Source: Rhyacophila brunnea
Taxonomy: Eukaryota; Arthropoda; Insecta; Trichoptera; Rhyacophilidae
DNA length: 64,000 nt
Direction: 5' to 3'
NCBI GenBank assembly: GCA_022495005.1
Contig: JAGYXB010002071.1
Location: forward strand, 124,001-188,000
Positions 46,901 through 61,900 of this stretch are shown piece after piece. How positions within the stretch are numbered: the stretch's first letter is position 1; each line of letters opens with the position of its first letter. Position numbers and translations under genes: made by a program. The notes beneath the pieces were generated by a model. It was not told where the DNA came from and did no database searches. It saw only the letters and a program-made list of their open reading frames with translations.

Positions 46901-49900
46901 GTTACTTCCCAGGATGTAATTTCGGGAGTATGGTCTTCCTAATTTCCATTTCTCTGAAGATCTAAGTCTATAGTCGTATTGTCAGTGTCATCACTGTAGA
47001 GATCGCTGTAGAACTCTTCAACTCGGCTTAACAAGTGTTCCCAATTTCTGATGATAGAACCATCTTTTGCTTTTAGTGCTGTGATTTGACGTTTTCCTAT
47101 CGACAAGCATTGCTTGTTTTTGTTTAAACTTCTGCCTGCTTTCACAATTGCTTGTATGAGGTTTACATTGAATTTACGAAGGTCTTCTCTAATCTTCCTT
47201 CGGAGGGTTTTGCAAAGCGATGAAAACTCCATATCGTTTTGTGCCTGTCTATCGCTCTTGGTTTTCCTTCTCTGCTCCATAAGATTCAATGTTGCCTTCG
47301 AAAGCTTGGTGGAAGGTGTAACTTCTGAGCTTTTTACGCCTGTTTTTTCTGCACATTGTAGAATAATATTCGTTATATCCTCCGCGTTGAATAGGGAAAC
47401 GGTTTCGTTCTCATCTAAGAAAGCCGATAGTGCATTTTTGAGTTCATTTTTGAATTCAGTATTGTTCTGCAGGTATAAGCGAGCATTTGACTTCTTCTGC
47501 AGTTTGGATCTTTCTGATTTGACGTTCAATCTTATCTTACATCTCACTATCCGGTGATCACTGCCGGTGTTAAACTGATTGATCACCTTACAGTTTAAAA
47601 ATGTATATTTTCTGTCAGTGAGGATGTAATCGATTTCGCTGGTCCTTCCTGTCGGGCTTCTCCACGTCCATTTACGTGTAGGTTTATGTTGAAAAAAGGA
47701 ATTCATGATGTGAAGGTTGTTGGTTTCAGCAAACTCCACAAGCATGTCCCCTCTACCATCCCTTGAGCCATGTCCGAAATGTCCGACCGCTACGTCATCT
47801 CTTTGGTATGATCCAATACGTGCATTGAAATCTCCCATTATGATGTTGAAGTGGCATTTACTTTTATTTTTCAAGGATGTTATTTCCTCGTAAAACTCTT
47901 TCACTTTTTCATCAGGATAGCTCTGTGTCGGAGCATATACTTGCAAAATCTGAATCCGGTACCTAGCATTGATTTTAAGTATCACGCTTGCGACCCTGTC
48001 AGAAATGCAGTTGAACTCGACTATGCGGTCCCTCCAGGCTTTGTTGACAACAAATCCAACACCGCTCGTGCGTCCTTCATCGGTTCCTTTGGAGTATAGC
48101 ACATGTCCACTTTGTAAAGTAATAATACTCTCACCTTTACGCCTTACTTCGCTGAGTCCGACAACATCCCAGTGGATATTCCGGAGCTCTTCTTGAAACT
48201 CTACAAGTTTGGCATCGCTGGACAATGTTCTTGCGTTATATGTAGCAATGGTCATCTGTTGGCAGCCTTTTCCGGGTCTCCGGGGATTGTTATTATGTAT
48301 TATCAATTATCATTGTTATATTATCATTGCTTCACCCCACTCAACACACCGTAAAAGTAGTCTGTACTGACCAGAAACCCGTAACTGCATGTTCCAAAGT
48401 GTCAATTATTGTATGAAAATACCATTCTGCTTACAGCGGTTGTGTTTTTTCTGGTGCCAGTGATGAAATCCTATATAAAAAAAAAGTAAACCTAGCTCCT
48501 CCTATTTCAGATATTTGAAAGATTAATGACCCACAAGTAGTAGTAATATATTTTGTTTCAAATCAGTCAGAAGTTAGCCATGTGGTCAGTGTTTCAATGT
48601 TCAAGTTGGGTAGGAGATTGATAGAAAATCAGTTATTAATTATCTCATTATAACATTTATCATTTATTTTGAAAAGACTCAATAAACATCTTTTTATATT
48701 ATACATTCATAAGTGTTCATAAGTATAGGTAAATCGGTATACAGTGGCACCATCGGGATGGTAAAAGCGGTTTGCAGTTGTAGTGGTAGGTATCATTTGT
48801 TAGCATTGCAAGAGGCATTGCAGCAAAGAAATCCAAAACATCTGTGAATTGCCTATGATTCCACTGTGTACTGATTTACCTATAGTGCATCTATTGATGG
48901 CATTTGATAACATTTGATTGTAGGGATGTTGTTGAAGAAATACATAATATATATTTATTATCTATGACAGTATTGGCGAACCTTTTTACGTACGCGTGGC
49001 AAAATTTCCCAAATAATATTTTTCGACTTTCTGACGTGTCAAGCAGTTTTTCATGGCGAAAAAAAAAGTTTTCTAAAAAAATAATTTTTAAGAATTCTTT
49101 TATAAAAGTATAAAAATTACAATTGAGTTGTTGATATTCTATCTTTCACCGTATTTCTAGCCAAAGGCATATCTTTTATTCTTAAAATATTTTTTTCCTT
49201 GTTTTCAAAATTCTCAGAGATCGTGGAAGCATTTAAACCACTATTCTTTCATATTATATTCTCCATCACTGAACGGTTTTCCATGTTTGAGGCAAAATAA
49301 CAAGCAGTTATTATATTTGAATGACTGCCGATAATTAAATTCATAAGGTTTGTTGATTGAATAGTTTTATTTTTAATTGCCTGATCCTACAGACTGACCT
49401 ATGCAATTATTGTATATTTACATTAAACTTAATGATTATTCTTCAAAAGGATTTGCCTGCTATTTTTTATACAATGCGATTTGTCATTTATGCATGAATT
49501 TTATCGTTTCCATTTGTGCATCAATTGGTAAACAAAATATGAAAAACCGAAGAAAATACGCATGGCTATATCATCATTATTTTTTAATGTTATATAAATA
49601 TAGGTAAGTAATAAGTACAAAATCATTTTTTAAATATATTTATCTTTTCTCTTCAAAATTAAACATTCGCGTGCCATGCAAAATCATCTCGCTTGCCACT
49701 AGTGGCACGCGTGCCATAGGTTCGCCATCCCTAGTCTATGACATTATATTATCTATTTAGAGTTTTGTAACTAATTAGAACTTAATGAGCTGCATATTAG
49801 TTCCATTTATGGTGTTGCAGCATTATAGTAGCTGTGATATATTATAATAATTACATAAAATAATATAGAACCCTTAAAATAAGTAAAGTTAAGTAAAATT

Positions 49901-52900
49901 TACTGGGGATGCTTTGCATCTAGAGCATCTATTGACACCACGATATTGGTAACTATGATATTATATCGTTCGACAAACAGCATATGATGTAACCCACCAA
50001 TTTTTTGTTGATTCGAGTAAGGAGTTTTAGTATACGCATCTGTGTAAAATATCAGAATAGTTTTCTTTTAAAATAAAAAAAATCAAATTGTCATTCTATA
50101 TAAGAAAATCTATACATGAAAACAATTGCAATAGTATATTGTATGTCTACCAAGCGAGATATAGAACATTTAGATTTTTATTTAGTCTGTGTCCTATGCC
50201 ACGAAAATGTACAGAAGATACTATTTACAACTTCATCATAGATTGCATTGTTTACAGTTTTTTGTGCCTCTTGTAAAATTTGTGAATTGTGGGTTTCGAC
50301 ATCTTAAGCAGCATTTAGACCAAGCGAGCGAATGTTCGTTCTTCCCCCACTCCAATGAAATTCTCTTACCGTAAACGCTTTTTTTCAAGCAAGCGAGCAT
50401 TCTTTTGGGTTCTACGGATATTCACTGCATTTATCTAGAATGCTCTAAGAATGCTTGTTTGTTTGATCTAAACGCATGCTAGAGCGAGAGCACAGTTGAG
50501 TTGAACATTCTTTCGTGTTTGGTCGCCCTTGCTGGTGGAGCGGTTTCATCAAAGTGTTCTTCGCTCATTGCCAAACATACCTATACGATTACTAAATAGA
50601 TTATGTTCTATATTTTAGCTCTTTCAGTTTAAACTTATTTTGTGGACTATGATCTAGGATCACTAGACGTTTACACCAGGCCGATCATGGACAGAATGCT
50701 CTGGCTCTCGCTTTACGTTCCTGTTCGTTTGGTCTAAATCAGTGTTTCCCAACGTGGGGCAATTTGAATGTTTTGGGGGGCAATTTGAATGTTTTGGGGG
50801 GCAATGTGCAAATCATTAATATTTGGTACATTTTTTTTGTTAAAAAATGCATTTTTGAAAATATTTTTTTGATATTGCAACCATGACTTTCCGAGAAAAT
50901 TACTGTCGCCATTTCCATCATAATATTTAGTTGAATGCGGCGCTTTAGCGATGTAAATGATCACAAACTGTGGAGATTTAACATTAAAATTGACCAAATT
51001 AGTACATCACATAAAAACTCTTTGCAGCTCACATCGAACACAAGGAGCGCACTGATTTTCTTCCGAGTTGTACATCTAATATAATATACATAGGTAGGTA
51101 TTTATTTATGAAAGTTAAATGATTTTTTTTTTATTTGAAGCAAATTTGTTAATTAACTATGAAATTTTGATAGGGGGCGGAGGGGGGCATGGAGATTTTT
51201 GAAGCGTTGAAGTAGAGCATGGCACAAATAAGGTTGGGAAACACTGCTAAATTCACCTTGACAGTTTGTCAAACTAAGTTATATATTATGTATAAACAGA
51301 CAATTTTTGTCGGAATAATATTTTGAAAAAAAGGTGCAGGACGCCGTCCCCACTCATTTCCTCCCACTACAACACCATTGATCGGTATTAACTTTGTTTT
51401 ACGGCTGGTGTCTTAAGCCCCAAGCTTAAACATATGTCTTAACCTTTTCAATACCGGCAAAAAATAAATAGAAAACCCTCCCACACCGGCATGATTTCAG
51501 AAAAATCTTTCATTACATAGTGTTGTACGAAAATGCTTACAAAAGATATATTTATGGAGACATTGGAATAAAACTCAGATTTTTTGACAATGCAATCAAT
51601 ATTTATTTATTGTGTGGTATTTTTGCCAGCATGATCCTTTGTGAAGAGGCACATTGCACTCTTGACAAAGGTATCTGGTCTCTCCTCGCCTCTTATGCGC
51701 AGCACATACTTGGCAGACTCGCGATGGATACTGTTTTTTGCAATCTGTGGAATCACCTTCAGAGTATGTCTGGACATTATTCCAGACAATCTATTATTGC
51801 CGGTGAATTCATTTAATTCGGGATTCGGAGTATCCGAACTGTTTCCAAGTGTCTCCAACTCTCGCCAACTGTCTCCAACTGTCTGCAACTATCTCCAACT
51901 CTCGCCAACTGTCTCCAACTCTCGCCAAATGTCTCCAACTGTGTAAAACTGTCTTCAACTGTCTCAAACTCTCGTCAACTGTCTCCAACTGTCTTCAACT
52001 CTCTCCAACTTTCGTCACCTGTCTCCAACTGTCCCCAACTCTCGCCAACTGTATCCAAATGTTTTCAACTGTCTTCAAATGTCTCCAACTGTCTCCAACT
52101 CTCGCCATCTGTCTCCAACTGTCTAAAACTGTTTCCAACTGTCTCCAACTGTCCCCAACTCTCGCCAACTGTCTCCAACTTTCGCCAACTGTCTCCAATA
52201 TCTCCGATTCGGAATTCTCCGAATTTTTCAGAAAACAAAATTTTTCGAAAAATTCTATAGATAGCTGAAAATATTAAATTACTTACGGCCAGGAAAAAAA
52301 ACCGGAAATTTCCGGGTCCGGTATTAAAAGGAATAAACATTAATCACGGAAATTTCCGGGTCCAGTATGATAAGGGTTAAGTACAAATTTGAATGTCTTG
52401 TTATTGTAGTATTGGATTTCTTGCTGTGACTGCGCGTGATATTGAGGGATTATGTGAAATCTGTATTGTAATGACAAGAAACACCTACGTTCCTATGTTT
52501 TCAAGTTTAGATAATAATATGTATGTTCACAGGTTTTTTATTTTATTTAAATAAAATAGCACTAATTTTATTTATTGAATACAGTAATTCAGAGTATAAA
52601 GTGAGGGTAATCAGTATTCTGCTCAACAATATAGTATTCTATTACGAGAACAGATATGAAATTTTTACGCATGTGTTGATTTATCACTATAACTAACACA
52701 TCCAAATGGTGTTTGAGTCACTATGATGTGCCTAACTGCAAGACTATGCAACTGAAATAATTTTCTTGTTGATCCTGACATTTTTGTGAAGGTCTCCCTA
52801 TAGTTTGCCCGTGGTCCGAGCGACACGTTCGTCGAGTTGCCATTTCATTGGCTTGGCCATCTCTATCACATCGCGTACTCTTGTCTGCCCCCTTATCGTT

Positions 52901-55900
52901 TTTTTTGTGATCTTTCCACGTTATACATATTTCCATGTCACGTATGACGTATGGTAACTATGCCGAGAACGCTCGCAGAACCAAACTGGCAAATAGCGTA
53001 GTTGTGTCTAAAGCGTAAAGTGCTCATCAAATGTGCGGCTACCAGTGTTTAATGATACTTTTTATAAATCTAAAATAGTTGTATAAAAAACAATCATTCG
53101 AATCAGAAAAGAAAATAAATAAGCAATATTTTGGCTGCCTTCTTAGTATTTTATGGGCTTCCTATTGCAAAATACCAAAATCAAATTCAAATTAGTTTTC
53201 AGCACAATAAAATACACGTGTAGAAAATAATTGATCAAATCATACATTTCACATTTTGGTATTTTTTAGGCTTACAATTGAAATTCAAATTAGTATTCAG
53301 CACCATAAAATACATTTTCTCTGGGAGACGATTTTCTCTGTCATTTCTGAATCTAGGGGCTCCTTGGTAAATTTTGTATGTATGCCTATTTATCATGCTT
53401 TTATGTAAAACTGCACAATATATAAAATACCATTAAAGCAATTTTTAGTGAAGCGTGGTATAATGAAAATTAAGTTATGTAATATCATATTATTATAATG
53501 TTTCAGTTATAGCAAGATTGTTTGCATAACACGCATTTTTTTAGTATGACTATCATTGAATACCCTTTATTTATTAAAAAATATCCAAAGTAACATTCGA
53601 TTACTACTGGTTTTTATCAATTTTATTATTATTAATAATTATTGATGTTGTTTTCATATCTAAGTAATATATATAATTTGATTTTCATCTGATAATATTG
53701 TTGAATCTATACTAGCTGGATTTAATCCGATCCCAATGAAATATCCTCATTTTGCATTTTTAATTTAAATCATATTATTACATCATCAAACTGAACATTT
53801 AAGTCGCCTTACATTGTAATTAAATTTAATAACTTAGTTACAACCATTTCTCATATGACGATTAATCATCACTGTATTGTATTATCAAAGTCACATACCT
53901 ATATTGTGAAAAATAAACAAATAAAACCATAGTTGTGGCTGAAACCTCTTAGCATAAATTGACCTGTGATGGTTTCCATTTGTTTGGTTAGCGGGAAAAG
54001 AATTCAAACTAACATGACGATAGGCACAGATGGAAATTAGTATTGCATTTATGCATCAACCTTCTCACTCACACTATTGTTTTTTCATCACAATAATATG
54101 TTTTTTATTTGTTTGTTTCTTACATTATTTCAAGTTGTATATTATTATTACTATTCCGAAGGCCTTGGAAATATTTGTATTACCATGATGTAATACTCTA
54201 TTAGTGATTTATTGAAGATTCTCAGTAATAGTGTTTTGCTGTATTATTTTTGCATGATTTATATGCATGTTATTTACCATCAGGTTTGCATTTCATATTA
54301 TATTTCTTATAATGGATTTTATATGATTATGAGTCACTTACATGATTAATCTCAATAGGTAAGTATGTAATTTGATTTGTTGAAGTACACATTTTATAAA
54401 AAAAGCTTGTGTCATGAGTTTGCAATGCAAAGGTCAAAAATAGTTTATTTTTATTGAAAAATGTGTCATCTCAGAAGATTTGTAATCTATAGGGCAGAAG
54501 CAATGTCTGCTCTTGATATTGGAACCATTTACAATAAATTATGATAAGAGAAATGACACATATTTCATAATAATCATGTTACATTATTATAATACTGCTC
54601 AGTCATAATTTATATGTTACATATTCAATACATTTCTAAAATAATACCTATCTTTTATTTATATGACTCGATTGATCTGTTTGATTGTCTTAATTATTTT
54701 ATGTAAGTGATGTAATAAATTAAATTAAAATATCAATGCCTTTACAGTACACTCTCAGTAATCCGCTACTCGATTATCGGACAACTACTATAATCCGCCG
54801 TTATTTTTACTAGTTGAAAGCACAAAGTCAAGCTCTATAATTCGCCGGTATTCGATTTCTAATTCAGTAGTCCCGCCGCGTATACAAGTATACAACGCAG
54901 ATGAGACGGGTTTTTTTGGAAACTTCTCCTTCGTAAAACATATGTTTATCGCGAAGAAAGTAATGTACCAGGGAGGAATATGCCCAAGGACCGCATCACA
55001 ATTATACCGTGCTAATAAATATTATTCTAAAATATTAAAATCTTAATCTGTATCAAATTTCTGGTCACATATAATTTGTCTCTACTGTAAAATTGACATT
55101 GTGGACTGACAATAGTTTGCGTCTCGCATACAGATATTCTCTGGTAATACTATTAGTTTAGTTTTTCCACTGTGAATAGGATGTAGAAATTCATCATAAC
55201 AGTTAATATCCCTTTATCTAGGAATGTAAACAATTTATGGTTTTTTTTCATGTTCACAGTTAGGCGGTGTATTCATAGCATAGTATTCAAGGTTGAATCT
55301 CTTCAACAGTTATATTGGATATAACTGGTTAGGTACCTACTTTGTCGGTTTTTGCTACTTATATTATGTGTGAAAGTTATCTTTTCAAATCCATACATGC
55401 TACAGATAAACAATACCCATAATCTTGTGTTAATGTGCCGAATATCACTGTATAACAAACAGTATTATAATAATTCTACAGAGTGGTTTATTGGTTGGTA
55501 GCAAGGCCGGAACAAAAATGAACCATAAGTGCGAGTGAGTAAGCATTCGGCATTAAATATATTTTGTAAGCGTAGCCGGTAAATATGGATTTGACTGATT
55601 ACATTCATTTAAAAACTGCAAGCACGTGTTTAATGTTTTTGTGTTAAATATAAAGTTAGTGGTAATTATTTTTAGTTATTTCAGTAGAACATAATATGGT
55701 TAACTATGTTGTGTTTAAATTTGGTCACCGTACTGAGAAGCATCACGATGGTATAACGTTTAATAGTTAAGTTGATAATAATAAAATCGACGTTCTACTG
55801 TGCGTTATACGCATGAAACACGGCTTCATTTTGCCGAGCATTAGGCGCTCTCTATATATCAGTACTCTGAGGTTGGTAGCCATTTTGGCTGATATACCAT

Positions 55901-58900
55901 CGCCAATACCAATGGCGAAGAGTGGAAGCAGGCTATGGAGATCCGACATAATAATAGTGCACACTAAACATTGTTTACTAATACAAATTGAAGATTGTAT
56001 TGGTTAGTTTTTAAAATTCAATTAAACCTTGTCTAGACCAAATAATAATAGATAAAAAATATTCTTCTATTTATAAAATATCTAAAATTATGTATGATTT
56101 AATGACAAACCACATTGTTGAAATTAGACGATCAGCACTTTGTGTATAAATTTTAAGTTATTGTTACGACACTTTGTTTTGGAATTAACAAAAATACGCA
56201 ATAAGCACATCACTGCTTTGCTGTAGGTACCTGTAACGTTAATCTGTAAATTTTTAAAGCTTTGACAGACACAAAATGAGCAGTATTTACAATAGACAGA
56301 GGAAAAAAAATTGTAGTGTTTTAGAATAGACCTAGGGATTGCAATACCGAATGAACATATCAATACCGGTTTTCGGTATTTATTATTGAATACCGGTATT
56401 AATACCGGTATTCGTTAAAACATAAAAAACAGTATTTATCAGTAAATATAGCTATTAAACTCTCATTATTTTATAGCAAAAGCCTACCTACATTTTTATT
56501 TATTATCTTGACAATTAAAAATATGTATTGAATATAATATTGTAGAATTGGTTATTTTCACAAATAATTTCAATATATTGATGATTTTAACTAAAGCCCT
56601 CAAAAAGGCTTGTTCATTAAGTGCAAATAAGTGCGGCTGCAGGAAAAGTTTCTTCAATTCAACGCTTGTACACTCATCAATAATTATATTATATAATGAT
56701 TGAAAATTTGTCACGGTTGTTTTCTATTTCTAAATAATATTATGTTAATTTATCCCGATAATTTTATAAATGGGTATATTTGATGGATTTTGTATTGTTA
56801 TTATTTCACCTCTGTTGCATTCAGTTAATATATTTTCATTTTAGCAGCACATTACTTATACACTTAATTTAAAAGGCAATACAGTACAAACTAATGGAAA
56901 AATAACATTAAATTCATTTTCAAGAACGTAAACGAGTGTGGTTTCTTAATACCGAAAATTCCGGTCTTTTGGATTTTTAAAACCGGTATTTCGGTATTAA
57001 TAAAAACTGGAATATCAGTTTTGTAATATCGGTATTGACCATGTTAAACCTTATGATTACCCTATTACCAACATGGTTTCAAATTGTACTTTTCTTTGCA
57101 AGATTTTACAAATTCTCTGGCACAACTCGCAGAACCTACGTTCTACAAAACTGTACTAGGACGTGTACTAATTTATTTTTTTATTCAAAAAAATTATTTA
57201 GGTTTTTAACTCGGTTAAAGTATCTGGGCAATTAATTTCTCATGTGCACTCTTTTGAAATTATAGCAAATTTTAGACGGGACACCGCTTATAACCTGTTT
57301 TCTTATCTAGGTTGTTTTTCAGGTCAATATGTATAATATATTTTTTTATTTTTTCAGAAATTAGTGTTGACCACTTCATCGGAGAGTTATGAAATCTGGA
57401 AAGACACGCCGATTCCTATGTACCTCGATCTCTATTTATTTCACTTAACAAACAAAGATGAATTGATGGCGAATCCCACAACAGTGAAGCCTAACTTCAT
57501 AGAGCGCGGACCATACGTATTCCGTGAATACCATCTGAAGGTTAGTGTTGTTTTTTTAAAGACTTATCTTACCATCATAAAATATTTGGATTAAACATTT
57601 TTATCTTATCTCTAACAAAGGTATGCCTGTACCCAATATTGATGGGTCAATTTTTTCAATCTACGCATTTGCACATTGATAACAAATTGATCAAATCTCT
57701 TATCTATCTTGCTAAATAATTCTGATTAATTATTTTACAGATTTTTGAAAAGTTAATAACTGTATATTATGTTTAATGTTAGTGATTCCCAACTTTTTTT
57801 GTCTGGCGGAACGGAACCCTTGCAACATTGTAAAATCTAAATAGGGAAATTACAAAATTCAATCGAAATGCCACCTATGTATGTACTATAATTAACCAAC
57901 AGGTATATAGTGCCGGAATATTATGTAACATGGAATCTGCTCAAAAAAGCTGTTTTATTATATTAGTCACATTCCTCCCTTATTGCATGGGAATTTTTAA
58001 TGTATTAATTATTAGGTAGGTAACTAGGGACTGCAATACCAGTATTTCAAAACCGGTATCCCAGTATTTTTCGATACCAAAATACTGGTTTTAAAATTCA
58101 GAAGAAATGCAAGTGGGAAAAAAACGTAAACATAAAAGATTTAATATTTATTCCATTTATTGCATACACCAGTGTTTCTCAACTTTTTTACACCTGTGGA
58201 CCACTGAAAGTAGGAGAAACATTTAAAAATATTATTTATATAATACGATCTGTGTTTTCCGGCATTGCTCGGGTTGATAAAAAGGTAATAAATGAAAGGT
58301 ATTTGTAAAATTTTCGAAACAATAAAAAAAACATTCAAACAGACATCGAACATATTATACAAAAAAATATAATATAAAAATTCTATTGGTAATTAAAATA
58401 ATCAGAAGAATTATTAGTAAATAGATATATTATAATAATATAAATTCTGGAATTTTGAGAAATAATTTAAAAAATTTAATGTAAAATCTGTTGCTGCTTC
58501 TTTGCTATAATTTTTGTGGAGAGACGAAGCGCTGCATTCACATCCATTCGGTTTCTGTTTGGTTTTTATGATTGACATGGCCGAAAGAATCTTCTCACAT
58601 GAATATGTAGTCGAAAATGAGGTCACTATTTTTATGGCTTTGTAACTAAAAGATGGATATTCATCCTCCAGTGAAAGTGGATCATACAGTGAGTGGGCAA
58701 CATTTTTGGATGAGAAATAGCATAGATATTTGCATGCCAAAAATTCACAGACCACCAGTTGAGAAACACTCGCTATACCTCGGATACACAAATTATATTA
58801 ACATACTTCCATTTATTATCAAAAACTAAACATAAACTAAACAAAACTAAACAATAAGTGTGTGAATGCTTATACTTATCTATAATGTTACCGCGCTAAA

Positions 58901-61900
58901 CTTTGACAGAAGCTAAATGAGCAGTGTGTAGTAGGCATTGATCTTCAGTAATGACTTTATTTTTTATATTCCAATGATTATTTATCATATCACACAAATA
59001 TAAATTTATTACAAAAAAATTAAGATTTACGAAATCATATTATAGCATGTATTTCTTTCAAATAATTATTAACGCTGTCTTACAAATCATTTCCATGTTC
59101 TGGGCTAGTAGCTTGAGATTTAGGTAACACTATTGACATTACTCAGTGATTATTAAAAGGTGCAATGATCTCTCGTCTTAATGAATTCATTTATTTCAAT
59201 TTAAGGTGAACGAATCCTGGCATGACAATGGAACAATTGCATTTATGCAAAGGCGCACTTGGTTTTTTGAAGAAGAAATGTCCAACGGCAGCCTGTCTGA
59301 TAATATCACCAACATAAATGTTGTAGCCACCGTAAGTCAACAAACTAATTGTAGTATAGTTTTTTTAGATGCATGTAATTTTTTTTTTTTACTACTTCCG
59401 ATCCTGAGAAGATCATATTATGGAGCTCTACAGAGCGGAGGATGTATTAACAGATTTTTGTTTTTACAAGAAATGGATGTTGGCCACTTGCTCAACCTAT
59501 TAGGTCCATACTCCTGACTCCCAAACATGTTGAAAAACAACATGTGAATTTTTCAGACCTGAGATTCGAACTCGGGACCTACGACATTATACGCATTATA
59601 TATTATTTCAATCACTTTGTAGTCACTACAAATAAAATGATTCATTTATTGTCGTACTTGAGGCCATTAGTTTCAAAGTCAGTAATCTCCGATTTTACTT
59701 TTTTTATATTTTCTTTGATTCTTATTTTGTAAGTACTTTTCCATTGTATATAATTTCAAATTTGGCTTTGTTTGTTGGTTAAATGGAATTAAATCGGAGG
59801 TTGATTGCAAAGTTTTTTATATTTATCAGCTGCCATTTTTTATATTTTAAAAGTAACTTTAAATATGGTCTATTACTTATTTTAATGATATTAAGTAGTT
59901 ACATTTAATTTCACTATTCACTTTCTACAAGTGTATAGGTACCTACTAATATGTTACGAAAATCAAAATATTCTGTTTGCAGTCCTAAATGTGCTTGACG
60001 GTTTATTGCTATTAACTCAAAATGGCAGAATATGGAGGTATGTAACTGACTTTATAACTAACATCCTTGCTCGGTAATGTTTTCCAAAGTAAATGAAACA
60101 TTTCATCACTCTATCTTGTTATCATCATCATCAACCTGGGTAAATCCACCTCTGGATGAAGGCCTCCAAACTCCGTCCCTACAGTCCCTATTTTTCACTA
60201 CCATGTACATTCGCCAATCTTCATGAGTTTGTCGATCCTCCGGCTTTTAGGGCAGCTCTGTGACTGTTTAATGCCTCTTGGTTACTACTATATGACTGCA
60301 TTTGTCCAGCAGTCGTCCATTCGCCGAACAACATATTCCACCCAATGCCGCCGTTTCATTATTATTGCGACCTCTACCACATCGAGTACTCTTGTTTGGC
60401 TTCTTATTAATTGGTTTCTTTAGTGGTCCCGCGTCATGCCCAACATGAATTTTTCCATGCCATGTTGTGTTACTTAATTTTTTTAATTTTTCTAACATTA
60501 GAGGTCCATGTTTCACATGCATGCAGGAACACCATTAGCACAGATCGGTTGAGTACTTCATGTTTTAGATCAAGGGTTCCCAACCTGTCGATTGCGAAAC
60601 AAAATTTCGTCGATCCCAACTGCAATTGTGAATTTTGAAAATAATAATGATTTCCACATAATAAATTAACAATCATGGATGAAAAAAATAATACCTCGGT
60701 CGTAGGACAAATTGGTTTTGCTAGATTAAAATAATGTTCAAAGTCTAATTCAAACCATTGTAACAATTTTTCCAATGGATGTGGGGAATTTTGAATTATA
60801 GTGAATTGAATCGCAAAATGATGTTATGTTGACACAATTGAAATCTTCTAATATATGGAAAGTACTGAATCCAGAAAAATACTCATATTTAAAGGATGTC
60901 CATCATCGAATTTTATCATGTTTTGGAAGTAGGTACATAATGTTTATGTGAATCTCCATTTTCTCATATGAAATTTAACACCTATATTTGAATTATTCTA
61001 TACTATATTCTTTCTCGCTTTCCAATATATTGTATAAAAAATACGAAAATATTAAAATTATTATGTTTTTGCAGGTTTTTAACGACATTTTGCCTTTTAA
61101 AATGAATATTTTTAACTTTGAAGAACTAAAAAAAGCAACAACAAAAATTCTTATAAGATTCTTATGAGAAGTCGATCGTCACGAAAATTAACATAAAAAG
61201 TAGCTCCCAACCTCAAAAAGGTTGGGTACCCTTGCTTTAGATACTATTCAGGGGTCGTAATGCGCTCAATGTCAGTTTGGTTTTTATCTTTTACAATACT
61301 CTTATATTGATTTATTCATTTGATTTTTTTTTTACATTTTAGGTAGGTACATATTGTAAAATGAAATTCTACTAAATAAATGCTATTTCAATTAATAAAT
61401 TGGAAACCATTACAGAGCAGTCACACATTCTCTTTGACGTATTATATTGTATTTAAATATTCAGGTCACTGCATTCCTTATCACTTAGTACTTGTTTTTG
61501 CAAAGCTAATTGATTATTCGGTGAATGCAAATTTTATTGCTAGTGAAATGAACATAAAATTTAATTTTCTAATAATATTGTCTTTAGTAAACGATTTCAA
61601 TCTAAAAATATGACTATTGTATGCGTAAAACTGTTGATAAATTTGGTTGTTTACATTTTTGTTAACGACATAAAAATATTGATAATTACATATTTATCAT
61701 TAATCAACCAGTCTTCAATGCTAAATTAGTGTCTACTATTGTATTGCATTTAAAACTCAACGGAATCATATAGAGAGCGAAAAAAATTTTTTTTTCAATC
61801 TTCGCACAGCACCCGATTTAAAGAAGGCCTGTACCACAAAGCTGACCTCTTATTTTAACTCATTTTGTTTCTGTTTAACTTTGGATTTGGCCACATTTGA

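Noticed and set aside
47114..47557. 147-codon plus-strand ORF
   Set aside because: Antisense shadow of the RTE endonuclease ORF.
51841..52200. CRISPR-like repeat array
   Set aside because: Units are contiguous 10-mers without spacers, in insect DNA.
51849..52268. 139-codon plus-strand ORF (SPTLANCLQL-type repeats) and its minus-strand counterparts
   Set aside because: Produced by the 10-bp minisatellite on both strands; no start context, domain or conservation signal.
55767..56007. ORFs on both strands, and an MVNYVVFKFGHRTEKH-like reading at ~55696 considered as a THAP domain
   Set aside because: The cysteine and histidine residues needed for THAP zinc binding are not in place, and the frame ends quickly.
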